Assembly: GCA_900095095.1 (NCBI GenBank)
Contig: FMBT01000480.1
Coordinates: 16,334 to 80,333, forward strand
DNA from: Fragilariopsis cylindrus CCMP1102
Lineage: Eukaryota; Bacillariophyta; Bacillariophyceae; Bacillariales; Bacillariaceae
Length of the DNA stretch: 64,000 nt
Direction: 5' to 3'
Shown here: one piece after another, positions 38,701-49,227 of the stretch
Position numbering within the stretch: the stretch's first letter is position 1
How the letters are laid out: every line of letters starts with the position of its first letter
Position numbers and translations under genes: made by a program
Notes under the pieces: model-generated
Databases searched by the model: none
Seen by the model: only the letters and a program-made list of their open reading frames with translations
Told to the model about the DNA's origin: nothing

Positions 38701-39363
38701 CAAATCGTTTCCGATCAACATCACGATATGTTAAAATTGCACCGAAGGTTACAACAACCACACAAGTCCAAACAAGACCAACTGCTAGAACACAACTTTC
38801 ACCACCATGGAGAAAAGCGGCCACTAGTAAAACGATAAGTAGGATACATTGTAACCGAAACGACCATGTTCCGTTGGAATTGGATTCAAGTAATAAATGT
38901 TTGCTAGTACTTCCTCTGTGCGTTGCAACAAGTTGACAACTTCACCGGAGGCTTCTTGCAACTCGTCAGCGTATAACTCATTGACGTCTTCTTCTTCCTC
39001 CTTTTTATTACCGCCATTCTTGTCACCATTGGATTTTTTTTTGCCATTTTTTGTTATGCTTCCGTAGTTTTGGTTGCTATCATTCAACTCCATCATTTTT
39101 GTTGTTGCAGTTGAAGAAGAAACCTTCTCTTTTTTGCTAGTTTTTGCAGCTGCAACAGTAGCAGCATCAGCATTGTTGTGATGATTCTCCTTGAAATCTC
39201 CCTCTGTTTTCTTACTCGCCATCTGAACTAAATCAATGGACATTCGGAATAACATAAAGCTAATAGAAACGCAACATATGATAATTTCCCCATGTGTCAG
39301 CGTAGCTGGTGTACATGTCGTAGCATTGATTATCGCAGCGTTGATCGTAGTATTGGTGGCCAT
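35775..39363 (-). CDS. ABC half-transporter, ABCB6/HMT1-like
   Basis: Seven exons: 39363-38301, 38091-38025, 37934-37534, 37391-37327, 37189-36622, 36524-36131 and 36040-35775; phases agree throughout if two single-base gaps in exon 1 (near 38888 and 38597) are allowed, giving about 941 residues. Exon 1 encodes an extra N-terminal membrane domain with a Lys/Asn-rich loop. The transporter core has LHRLSLDWHLRKKLGEV, DSLMNFETVKYF and GDFVAVLSFTMQLFQPLNFLG, all characteristic of the ABCB6/ATM/HMT1 branch. The ATPase has Walker A GPTGAGKTT (split by an intron), Q-loop VVPQ, signature LSGGERQR, Walker B LVLLDEATSALD and H-loop IAHR. Relatives move porphyrins or thiol-metal conjugates into vacuoles or organelles. 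A fungal-type HMT1 with TMD0 is the closest layout. Confidence 0.9.
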
Positions 39364-39824
39364 GGTGGCGTTGTTATTTGTTCGTATAGAATCTATATCG
39401 ATGAAAGAGCAGATAAAGTATCTATACAGGGGATGTTCCAGAGGAGCAGTCCGATAGAAATATTATGATATATGTAGAATTGATAAAAAAGAATTTAGTG
39501 ACATCCTTTTCCTCTTCGATTTGTTGCGATTTGATGTTGCGATTTTCGGTGCGTGATCGCGCGCATCAAGAGCGAAATTCGAAAATCGTTTTAGTTCAAG
39601 GAGGCCTATTTCAGTACCTTGTTCGATAACGTTCGAAACTGACCGATTTCTTTTCTTAAAAAACAAGTTGAAAATATCCGACGATGACAACAGACTAATC
39701 GTTATTAAATTAATGATAGATAGGTTTCAATAACACGACAGTAATCCCAGCACTATTGAGAGAGAGCAAATAATAAGATAGAAAGAAAGGAAGAGAAAAT
39801 TGATTAGTAATAGTATCAGAAAGG
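39364..39824. other. Divergent promoter region
   Basis: About 460 bases between the outward-facing ABC transporter and RPT3 genes, which likely share it as a promoter region. No specific element identified. Confidence 0.55.
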
Positions 39825-41442
39825 ATGGCATCAGCAGGAGTACTTTCACCGTTGACTAGCAATGTGGTAAGTTTTGTTACAGCATAATATCTATGTCTCT
39901 TCTTACTTTAGTCTACAATAAAAAATTGAATTCCAAAGTACTACGAACTGAGATTTCAGAATAATTAATAAAGGAGGAAATGACGACGTATTTACGGATA
40001 TTTCGTATCTTAATTTGTGTCTTTTTTATATTCATTTTATTACTGTATTCATTCAATATATCTCTTTGTTGTTTATTATTGGCAGGTCCCAACAACGGCA
40101 TCATCGGCATTAGTCAAAGAACCCTTACCAGAAGTGCTAGAAGAACAAGAATTAGATTTATATCAAGAAGTGAAGGGCTTGGAAAAGCAACTTGAATTTG
40201 TTGAGTTACAAGAAGAATACCTAAAGGATGAAATGCGTCATTTACAACGTGAATTACTTCGTGCTAAGGAAGAAATTCGTAGAATCCAATCTGTTCCTTT
40301 AGTAATTGGACAATTCAATGAAATGATCGATGCTAATTATGGTATCGTGTCAAGTACAGCCGGATCGAATTATTATGTTCGTATTCTTAGTACATTAGAT
40401 CGAGAATTATTGAAACCCAATACAAGTATCGCTTTACATCGTCATTCGCATTCATTGGTTGACATCTTACCCCCAGAAAGTGATTCAACCGTTAAACTAA
40501 TGACGGAAAAACCTAACGTAACATATAAAGATATTGGTGGTCTTGATATGCAAAAACAAGAAGTTCGTGAGGCTATTGAACTGCCACTCCTCCAACATCA
40601 TTTATACCAGCAGATTGGAATTGATCCACCCCGTGGTGTACTTCTTTACGGCCCACCTGGGACAGGAAAAACTATGATGGCGAAAGCGGTAGCCGGTGCA
40701 ACGAAAGCAACCTTCATTAGTATGGTGGTACGTAAAAGTCTTGATTGCTTTTCTATGTTTGTTTTTTCCTCGTTTGTATAATGTATGACTTTGTGTGTGT
40801 GTGTGTATGCGACTTTATTCTTGCTCACACGTCTTTTGCTGCTGTAAACGTTTGATATGCTGTACGATCTCTTCAGGGTTCGGAGTTTGTACAAAAGTAT
40901 CTAGGTGAGGGTCCTCGTATGGTCCGAGATGTATTCCGTCTAGCACGCGAGAATAGCCCTTGTATTGTCTTTATCGATGAGGTTGATGCGATTGCAACCA
41001 AACGTTTTGATGCCCAAACGGGGGCCGATCGAGAAGTACAACGTATCCTCCTTGAATTACTCAATCAAATGGATGGGTTCGATCAAACGACGAACATCAA
41101 GGTCATTATGGCAACAAATCGTGCTGATACATTAGATCCAGCATTGTTACGACCTGGTCGATTGGATAGAAAGATTGAATTCCCCGTACCAGATCGTCGA
41201 CAAAAACGTATGGTCTTCCAGGCTGCGACAGCAAAAATGAATCTATCGGATGAACTTGACTTGGAAGATTATGTAAATAGAACCGAGAAGGTTTCCTCGG
41301 CGGATATCAGTTCGATTTGTTCGGAGGCTGGTTTACAAGCTGTTCGAGAAAATCGTTACGTTATCTACCTAAGGATTTTGACGCAGCATATAAAAAGGCC
41401 GTCAACAATCGCGAAAAGGAACTTGCATTTTATACAATTTAA
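39825..41442 (+). CDS. RPT3: 26S proteasome regulatory ATPase RPT3 (PSMC4)
   Basis: Three exons, 39825-39866, 40086-40727 and 40877-41442, give about 416 residues, the length of animal RPT3. The N-terminal coiled coil ([16 protein letters not shown]) leads to the OB region ([25 protein letters not shown]), Walker A GPPGTGKT, the substrate loop region FVQKYLGEG, Walker [36 protein letters not shown] and [21 protein letters not shown]. After RYVI the frame must shift one base near 41366 to give [12 protein letters not shown] and the end LAFYTI. One lost T explains it. In known RPT3 the hydrophobic-Tyr-X motif is the last three residues; here FYT is followed by one extra Ile, which may be real or another error. 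Confidence 0.95.
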
Positions 41443-41714
41443 ACCAGGAGCTTAAAGAAAATAATTATTATTATTATCATTATAGAACAACTGATTATGT
41501 TGCTGTAGCATCGCTAATTTAAAATGCTGGAGATTTTATATCGTGTTTTTAGATTAAAAAGAAAAGAAAGTATATGGGGTTATTAATAAACTATCTTAAT
41601 TTATGAATTATTAATTTTTATTTGCTCCAAATCATCCAGTCGAATCGCATTATCAGCATTGTTCACTTTTCTTCTAGACACTTGGCACTTCAAATACTTG
41701 AAGCAGCAGTAGCT

Positions 41715-44410
41715 CTATCGAGATCGCGACCTCGACGACCTACTACGTTTACGATCCACTTTCCCTTTGGTTCTTTAGAATTATTTTTGGAGGAGAGTGG
41801 GATCGCGACCTCGACCTACTACGTTTACGATCCTCTTCCCTTTGGATTCTTTAGAGATTATCTTAGGTGGGGATCCGGATCGCTCATCACTTTTGCGTTT
41901 TTTGCTGCTATTAGAAGATCTCTTTTCATCGAGTTTACTATTCCGGTTCTCTTGCGAAATAACCTTCGGCGGCGATTGGGATCTTTTGTTTTCATTTCTT
42001 TGTTACTTCTACCAGAAGGCCTTTCTTTTCTTCTACTTCGAGATGGCGATCTACTGGATGACCTTGACTGGGAACGTCCAGTTTTGCGTCTTCTGCTGCT
42101 GCTAGAAGGGTTTTCCTTTCTTCTACTCGTGGATGATGACCTACTGGATGATCTTCGGTCACGATTCTCCTTCTCTTTCAAAATGACCTTAGGTGGTGAC
42201 GGGGATCTAGCACGGCTTCCCTTTCCCCTCCGGTTCCTACTAGATCGTGATACATCACTCGAGCGAGACGACGACGACGAACTGCTGTAGCTGCGAGATG
42301 ACGACGACGAGGAAGAATCGCTACTGTACCGTCTTCTTCTGCCGCGACTTTTTCCACGACTTCGTCCACGACCTCGACCACGACTTCTACCAGATGATGA
42401 TGATGATGACGAAGAGCTGCTTGAATAGGAACTAGAACTAGAACTCGTATACGAGGACGAGGAAGATGACGAAGTCGAAGACGAGGAAGAGTCAGAAGAA
42501 ACGGAAGAAGATTCGTCACCAGAATCTGCGTCTTTCTTAGCTTGCGCTGCTAGCTTGGCCTGTGCTAAAATGAGTTTAGGAGCGTTCTTGAGGAATTCTC
42601 GTAGGTCATCCGTCAACGGACCCAAACCAATGGAAGTAAAAAAGTTGATTGCGTAACGGGTATTTCGGACGTTATCCTTTGGAAACATACCAGCATACCA
42701 CAATTTATGTTCATCGTCCTGTGTGTCAAAGCGCCGCTTCAACTTAGCAATCCCCATCGCTTCAGCCATCTCTTGTATAACAATCTTAATGAATATACGG
42801 GACGAAGATGTCGTCTCGTCTTCGTTAAGATGAATGATATGCATGACACTCCAGGGCATCGAATCCGTGTGAATAAGGTGTGCGAATAATTTTGCAACAT
42901 TGCGCAGTTTATTGGTCTCCAATCGATGAATAGTAGAATACTGCTCCGAAAAGCTCATCATAAAGGCATCCTTCCAACGATCGTCTAGTAGACAAAAGCG
43001 CGACGCAATCAAGCCGTAGTACCTCAAGAATGTGCGCTCTTGAGAACAGCATTCGATCAACATATTGATAAGTTCCAATTCACGACCTGGAGGAATTTCG
43101 ATCCTAGCGAGTTTATGGGCACATTCTTCGAAGGTCGCGCTAGACATGATCGTTAAGTAAATCGTTCGTCGCAAGTGAACTAGATCAGCCTCTGTCAAAT
43201 CTTCCACCACCGCAACTTGCTTGGAGGTAGCATCACCAGCTATATTGACCAGTGCTGTATCAGCGTTCTCACCCGATGCGGATGCTTCCTCTTCGTCGTC
43301 ACCGTCATCGGACGAATCGTCATCACTACCATCGTCGCTATCACTGTCGTCGTCGTCGTCGCTGCTATCACCTTCTCCCAAAATTTCTGCACGGATGGCC
43401 TTCCATTCCGCTTCGTGCTCATCAATTTCAGAATCAAAGGAAAATACATCGAGTTCATCTTCTTTTTGAATATCATCATCGTCCAACGTGATTTCAAATG
43501 TGATCTGATCGTCCCGTTCTACTAGATCTAATTCCTCAATGATGGATGGAAAGTCTTTGAATCCGTTCTTTCGTGCCTTCAGGAGTTCTTCAACACGATA
43601 TTCGACACGATGGTTTAGGTGCCCCTCATGCAGCAACGAACGCATCCGTTCTGTACATGCCCGAACTCCTGCGGAACTGCTATCCAGCAGAGCCTGTCCC
43701 GCAGTTTGTAGAACATGAACCGCCACTTCTACCGAATCGTCGGTTGGTTTCGATCCGTCCAATAAAACACTTAGCAACTGCAAGATGATGAGTTCATGGA
43801 CAACCCCCTGGTGAAACAAATGAACTAATAGTACGCAAACTGCCTGGCACGAAGCCTTATCACGTTGCTTGTAGTATCGACGAAATGACAATATCGCACG
43901 TTTTACCATAAGTTCGCCCACCTCAGGAAGTTTCGAATTCACGACGGCGATGATAGCTGCGTACACGTCCGAATACTTCGGACTAGATATTGCCGCTGAC
44001 ATAACAGATTTACAAAGTGGTCCACGCAGCCGAATAAGATTTACCTTTTGGAATAAATCCTGTATTAATGGTTTAATAGTTCCAGAATTGAGACGATTGA
44101 TCGTTCCGTTGATGACCCGCCGTTGTTCTTGCCAAGTTTCTCGTTGTTGAGTCGTTGCTAGATGTTGTTGGTTTTGTTTTATGTTGTTCCCCACCAGATT
44201 ATCATGTTTCACACCATTCTGTTCCTCTTCTTGACCTTCTTCTCGTACTTCATTCCCCCCATTTTTTCCTTCTTCCGCTTGGGCCTTTTGTTTCTCTTCT
44301 AGTTGTCGTTGTTTTTCTTCTTGCTCAAGACGAAGTTGAAGACGTTTGGCAGGAGGTACATAGACAGCAGCGGCGTCTAATGGTCGCTTAAAACGATCCT
44401 TTTCCGCCAT
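41715..44410 (-). CDS. CWC22: Pre-mRNA splicing factor CWC22
   Basis: Start ATG at 44410 (MAEKDRFKRP). The long frame runs to 41858 (850 residues). A MIF4G domain occupies about residues 92-290 (INRLNSGTIKPLIQDLFQKV, RGPLCKSVMSAAISSP, KRAILSFRRYYKQ, HRVEYRVEELLKARK), then an acidic stretch, then an MA3 domain at about 400-510 (LRRTIYLTIMSSATFEECAHKL, SQERTFLRYYGLIASRFC, SRIFIKIVIQEMAEAMG). The tail is Ser/Arg-rich. CWC22 escorts eIF4AIII to the spliceosome for exon-junction deposition and is needed for catalysis. The frame near 41994 loses its RS character; adding one A to an A run restores SPPKVI and SPPKII repeats matching an upstream SPPKVI, and with further one-base corrections the true stop is probably at 41715-41717. 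The RS tail is therefore imperfectly resolved. Confidence 0.9.
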
Positions 44411-45047
44411 CGTCAAATCTTTGATTTATTTTTCTCTTTTAGGCAAGTGGTTGCTACAGCTAGATAGTTGCTTCGTTTTATTATTAGATGTGATTGTGAT
44501 GACAATTGGGTTTAGGACTTTCAACTTATTTGTTGTTGACCTTATTTTATGGCATACCTTATATAAATATTGAAATATTGAAATCATGTGCACATTTTTT
44601 CACGGCTTGTGATGAAAGTGACGGCGCTGTTATTATGCATTAGTTTTTAGGGACTAAGTTAGTCCCAAAAAATACAGCTCTACTAATAGTACAGTAATAA
44701 TAGTATATTTTAGAAGAAGTAAGCAACTGGATGCCATAGCTACAAAGTAGTACTGTACTATGTTACACTATACTCGAACTTTTCGTCGTCGCAATCTACA
44801 GTGCTAACAAGTATCATTATCAGCTTAATTCTAATAGAATATCGGATGGTGGTATTTATTATTTATTTTTCTGTTTTTCTACGCTACTAGATATGAAGTA
44901 CGACTTCGCATATCATTTATAATATGATAAATAAACGCAATTTTAATACACGCCCTGTAATGCTAGAAGTCTCCGGTGAAATAATAATTCTTATTCAGGA
45001 GACCCGTATTTTTTTCTTCTTCTTTTTCGTGGAAGCGGTGTTATTAC
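44411..45047. other. Intergenic region
   Basis: About 640 bases between CWC22 (5' end) and RPT4 (3' end), both on the minus strand. No gene or clear motif seen. Confidence 0.55.
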
Positions 45048-46643
45048 CTAAACCTTGCTGTAATCAAGTTTGGATTCCAGCTTCTTATTTTCAAGAATCT
45101 TTCGAGCGGCCTTCATAAAGTCTTCTTCTAATACATAGTCTCGATCAGATCGAATAGCAAACAAACCGGCCTCAGTACAAACATTTCTCATATCGGCTCC
45201 GTTCAATCCATCTGCCAATTTCACAACACTTTCAAAGTCGATATCACCACGCTTGGTAATATCTTTGGCATGGATTTTCAAAATTTCAAACCGTTGTGTC
45301 TCATTTGGTTCTGGAATTTCAATCTTACGATCAAGTCGACCAGGACGCAAGAGGGCAGGATCCAAGATATCTGGACGATTTGTGGCCATGACCATTTTTA
45401 CTTGTGCGGACGATTCGTCGAAGCCGTCCATTTGATTAAGTAGTTCTAGTAATGTACGTTGGATCTCACGATCTGCGCTTGTTCCTTCCGAAAATCGACT
45501 TCCTCCGATAGCATCAATTTCGTCCATAAAGATGACACAAGGTTCATGATCTTTCGCAAACCCAAACATTTCACGAATAACACGAGCCGATTCTCCAATA
45601 TACTTGTCAACGATAGCCGATGCGACAACTTTCAAAAATGTTGCACTAATGTTACTTGCTAGGGCACGAGCCAATAATGTTTTTCCCGTGCCAGGAGGAC
45701 CGTAAAGAAGAACACCTTTGGGAGCCTGTTTTTATAGTAAAATAAAGTATAATTAAACAACAACCGAAAATAGAAAATATGACAAAATAATTTGCGACAT
45801 TTTAAGAAAAATATATGAGTGATGTAAAAATGCGGTATACTACTGTTTCCTCGCACTCATTAGCGCCGCAACTTAAACGCAACGAGGTAAAGTACGTTAT
45901 TTATTCGTGTCACATTCAACGAAATAGACAAATAACCAATGAATTCATTTTTTTTGTTTTTTTTGCGTACCTTGATACCAACTCTAATAAAGAGTTCAGG
46001 ATTCGTCAATGGCAATTCAATGACTTCTCGTAGTTCTCTAATTTGTTCATTCAGTCCACCAATATCTGCAAATGAAACTCCACCATCCTCTTCGGATGCT
46101 TGCATATGAAACACCGTTGGGTCGACTTCTCGTGGTAACACTCTCATAATTGTTAATGTTGTCATATCAAGAGCGACACGAGTTCCTGGTTTTAAGCTAC
46201 CATGACTTAATCGAGTCCGACATCCCACACATACCGTGGTCCACTTGATGCCTTCACAATAAATCGTTCACTGTCTAATCGTTTTAATACATCCCCGATG
46301 ATCTGACCGACACTTTGTAACGCACTAAGGTCGTCCTCCGTTTTTTGATAACGTTTCCCAAGACCTTTCACATCCTCTCTCATACGCTTCAATCGGGCTT
46401 CCACCTCACGATGTTCACGAATCTTGCACGATAATCATCAAGGACTTGTTCTCGTTCTGTTTGTTCTCGCTGTTGTTGTGTTTGTTCTTCTTCTTCTTCC
46501 ACAGCAGGCTCAGGTTGAGCCGGTGCTGCTGCCTCTTCCGCAGCTGCGTTGCTAGCATCAGCAGCAGCAGCAGTATCCGCCGCGTCTGCGTCGTTATTGT
46601 TGCTAGTCTCGTCCATATTGTTGTCGTTATTACTGTCAGCCAT
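45048..46643 (-). CDS. RPT4: 26S proteasome regulatory ATPase RPT4 (PSMC6)
   Basis: Two exons, 46643-45971 and 45725-45048 (donor GTACGC, acceptor AACAG, phase 0), give about 450 residues once two one-base gaps near 46421 and 46229 are allowed. The sequence is diagnostic: [78 protein letters not shown], Walker [24 protein letters not shown], Walker [27 protein letters not shown] and the end [11 protein letters not shown], matching human PSMC6. The N-terminus carries about 60 extra residues rich in Asp, Ala and Glu absent from animals. It forms the RPT4-RPT5 pair of the ATPase ring that unfolds ubiquitinated substrates. It stands 3.6 kb from RPT3 with CWC22 between. Confidence 0.95.
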
Positions 46644-47770
46644 ATTTCTTCAATGCTTTACTGGATCAATCGATTTCTTCGATACTGTAGAGAGGATGAA
46701 CTGTCAATGTTAATATAGAGATAGACGCTGATAGAGATCATCAGCGTGCTTTTTGAATATTTGTGCGGTAAAAATCGAAGCCTTCCGACGAACGAAGATT
46801 TTGGTACGAGTACTATCTTAGCGTTTATAATGTAAAAAAAAAATACAAAAATAACTAACAGGTTTAACACAACATCATCATCTATCTGAAAAGAACTCTA
46901 GTAGTTTTCCAAGGTAGCAGAATTAATTCTGCTTTATTAGAACCATTCTTCTTCTGCAAATCTTGGTTTATGTTGCATTCAAGCAGAGCCATTACAAAAT
47001 ATATGCATTCCTTCCTTTTCTTGTGGACATACCAATAACATTCTTTGCTTGTGGTGCATTCCTTGCTCCAATTTGTTTTCTTTTCCTTAGATTATTCTTC
47101 GGATGTACACCATATCATTCATGTGGTGAGTCAACCATTATTGCACTTTCTCACACATTATGCATGACATGAATATAATGTTGAACATACACTACACATG
47201 ACATACGGCATGCAACAAGCTCAATAAACTGGTACTTGTATTGTCCTTCAAGTACCTACTAGTGTCAATGAGGGATTTGTCCATGGTATAATCAATTGTA
47301 TGTGTAGTTCCAAGGACTTAGCAGCACAAGCATCCTGGTAAGGTTTCTAGCCATAGAACCTATATATATATTGTATATAGTATATAGTATTTAGTATATA
47401 GTATATATATATTTATATTACTATGAAACTCAAATATGAGTTTCATTTGAGTCGATTGAGTCGAGCGCAATTATATTGACAACTTTTTTCTAATTACCGG
47501 GCTGAAGTTACAAATCCGTTATTAATTAAGCCTAAGTGCGCACTAATTCGCTCACCTTATCAGCGAGGAATGAAAAAGTGCGAGGCGCATATCATCGCTC
47601 AACTTTTGTTTCAGATTTTTGTGCGAGGACGTCCAATTCGCAAATTGATCGGGAACTTCAAAATATCTCTCACAACTTGCACAACTTGTTGACAGGGGGC
47701 GTCATCACTACTTTCTTTTCCTTTACCTTACTTTATCTTCGTATAGTATCATACCATCGAATCGAATATA
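46644..47770. other. Intergenic region, 1.1 kb
   Basis: Spacer upstream of RPT4 and of the uncharacterised gene at 47771, divergently oriented. It contains TA-rich repeats at about 47362-47420 followed by a hairpin at 47423-47446. Confidence 0.55.
47423..47446. repeat. 9-bp inverted repeat
   Basis: ATGAAACTC at 47423-47431 and GAGTTTCAT at 47438-47446 form a perfect dyad with a 6-base spacer, right after a long TA tract and about 325 bases upstream of the ATG at 47771. GAGTTTCAT is echoed by TTTGAGTC just downstream. Confidence 0.8.
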
Positions 47771-48850
47771 ATGAATGTCTTCAAGAAACTAGTTGTGGCG
47801 AACAGGAGAAATCGTTCCACTTCTGTCGTTAGCGATGATGGTAACAACACAGATGAGGATAACAACTTTTGTTATCACCAGCATGACGATGGCGACGGAA
47901 CGGGAAAGATCGTTGGTGAGAATAGTGGATCTTCGTCCCTGTCGCTTTCATCCCTATATGGACGTCGCTCTTTACCTCCTCCGACTGTGGTTACTTGTTC
48001 CAAGTTTGACAGTGATGAAGCCTTTGCGATTGTCGCCAGAGCTATGGTGTATAGATACGAACACGATGACTTGACCGAACGGGAGGCGATTGAAGCAACT
48101 CTTGGTATGATGGACGATAAGCGTGCCTTTATAGAGGCGATGGACTTGAAATTCACTACTCTAGTTAGCGATGATTATATCTCATCTCAGCAGGACGGTA
48201 GTGATGCTATTTCAGAAATCATTATTCAAACTCGATCTATTTTTGATAGCACGCTCAAATCAATGTGGAGAGAAATGGATAGCGACGAATCAACGAGTGT
48301 CAACGATGAAACTTTGGTTGAACAAAGAGATGATGATGATATGGTCGGTCTTGAACGGTACGCGAAGCAACCAAAAACTCCAAAGAATCTACGTATGTCA
48401 CCTATCCAAAACTCGTATAACTACAAAAGCCAAGGGGAAGATATGCCCCAAAGCACTACTTATTCTAGTGGAAATCAACCATTCAAACGCCAACGTCGAT
48501 GGTTTTTTGCTGAAACAGAAAAACATTCTTCAGTTACTCCACCATCTATTGGTAGTGAGGAGACCGAATGTGGTAAACTCTTTTCGAATCCATTCTCGGT
48601 GAAAAAATCCCTTCCAAAATTTCATTTCGACTTTGGTGGTATCAACAGCAATTCCTGCAAAGGTAACTTTTTTCTAATGGGAGGAGGAGGAAGAGGGTCT
48701 CATCAACCCGTACAATCGTTGCAGCTTGATGGGTATTCATATATGGGTGGAGAAAGAGCATCATCGTATTTGCCTCCGACGAGCCCCATTCGCAAAGTAT
48801 CGGAAACATACAGCTCAGCAACTGACACGGGGAAGTTTATCATCGATTAA
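47771..48850 (+). CDS. Uncharacterised protein sharing a module with the PLAC8 fusion gene
   Basis: Single exon, 359 residues, starting MNVFKKLVVANRRN. I do not recognise a named family. Most of the chain is low-complexity and probably disordered: a Ser-rich N-terminal third, an acidic region and a Gly-rich stretch near residue 305. A predicted helical block at about 82-127 (EAFAIVARAMVYRYEHDDL, then KRAFIEAMDLKF) resembles a block in exon 1 of the convergent gene at 49228-51199 (SFHIIAKLLVDRFEEHL, then RQSFIEAVRYRLK). No signal peptide or membrane segment. The C-terminal part has SPIRKVSETYSSATDTG, which could be a phosphorylation-rich tail. Function unknown. Confidence 0.7.
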   Translation: MNVFKKLVVANRRNRSTSVVSDDGNNTDEDNNFCYHQHDDGDGTGKIVGENSGSSSLSLSSLYGRRSLPPPTVVTCSKFDSDEAFAIVARAMVYRYEHDDLTEREAIEATLGMMDDKRAFIEAMDLKFTTLVSDDYISSQQDGSDAISEIIIQTRSIFDSTLKSMWREMDSDESTSVNDETLVEQRDDDDMVGLERYAKQPKTPKNLRMSPIQNSYNYKSQGEDMPQSTTYSSGNQPFKRQRRWFFAETEKHSSVTPPSIGSEETECGKLFSNPFSVKKSLPKFHFDFGGINSNSCKGNFFLMGGGGRGSHQPVQSLQLDGYSYMGGERASSYLPPTSPIRKVSETYSSATDTGKFIID

Positions 48851-49227
48851 AGGGTTATTGATCGAGAATTAGTTGCGGAATGAATGAATGCTACAAGAAA
48901 TAACACAAATAATAATACGATAGTACAGCAATTGAGTCTAAAAGTATGAGATAGATGGCTCTTATCTTACTATTTTCTGTAGACTTAAATTAGTTTAATA
49001 TTGTACTGCACAAAATTTCATAACGAATTAGATAAAATAAAAAATTATAATTAAATTAACATACACAAAAAATTAACAATAGTTATAAATTCCGTAGATA
49101 AATATATATAAATGGATATTAACATTACAATTTTCATTCTATACTACGGTCGAAGCGAAAACAATTTTCTGAAAAAGAGAACATATACAGTACATCATTT
49201 TTACGCTACGGCATTCCATTTTCGCGT
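48851..49227. other. Intergenic region between convergent genes
   Basis: About 380 AT-rich bases between the 3' ends of two genes that share a sequence module. Nothing else seen. Confidence 0.55.

Noticed and set aside
41622-42290. Plus-strand open frame of 222 codons opposite the CWC22 tail
   Set aside because: It is the antisense shadow of RS-rich codons; Leu/Arg-rich composition arises from complementing Ser/Arg repeats.
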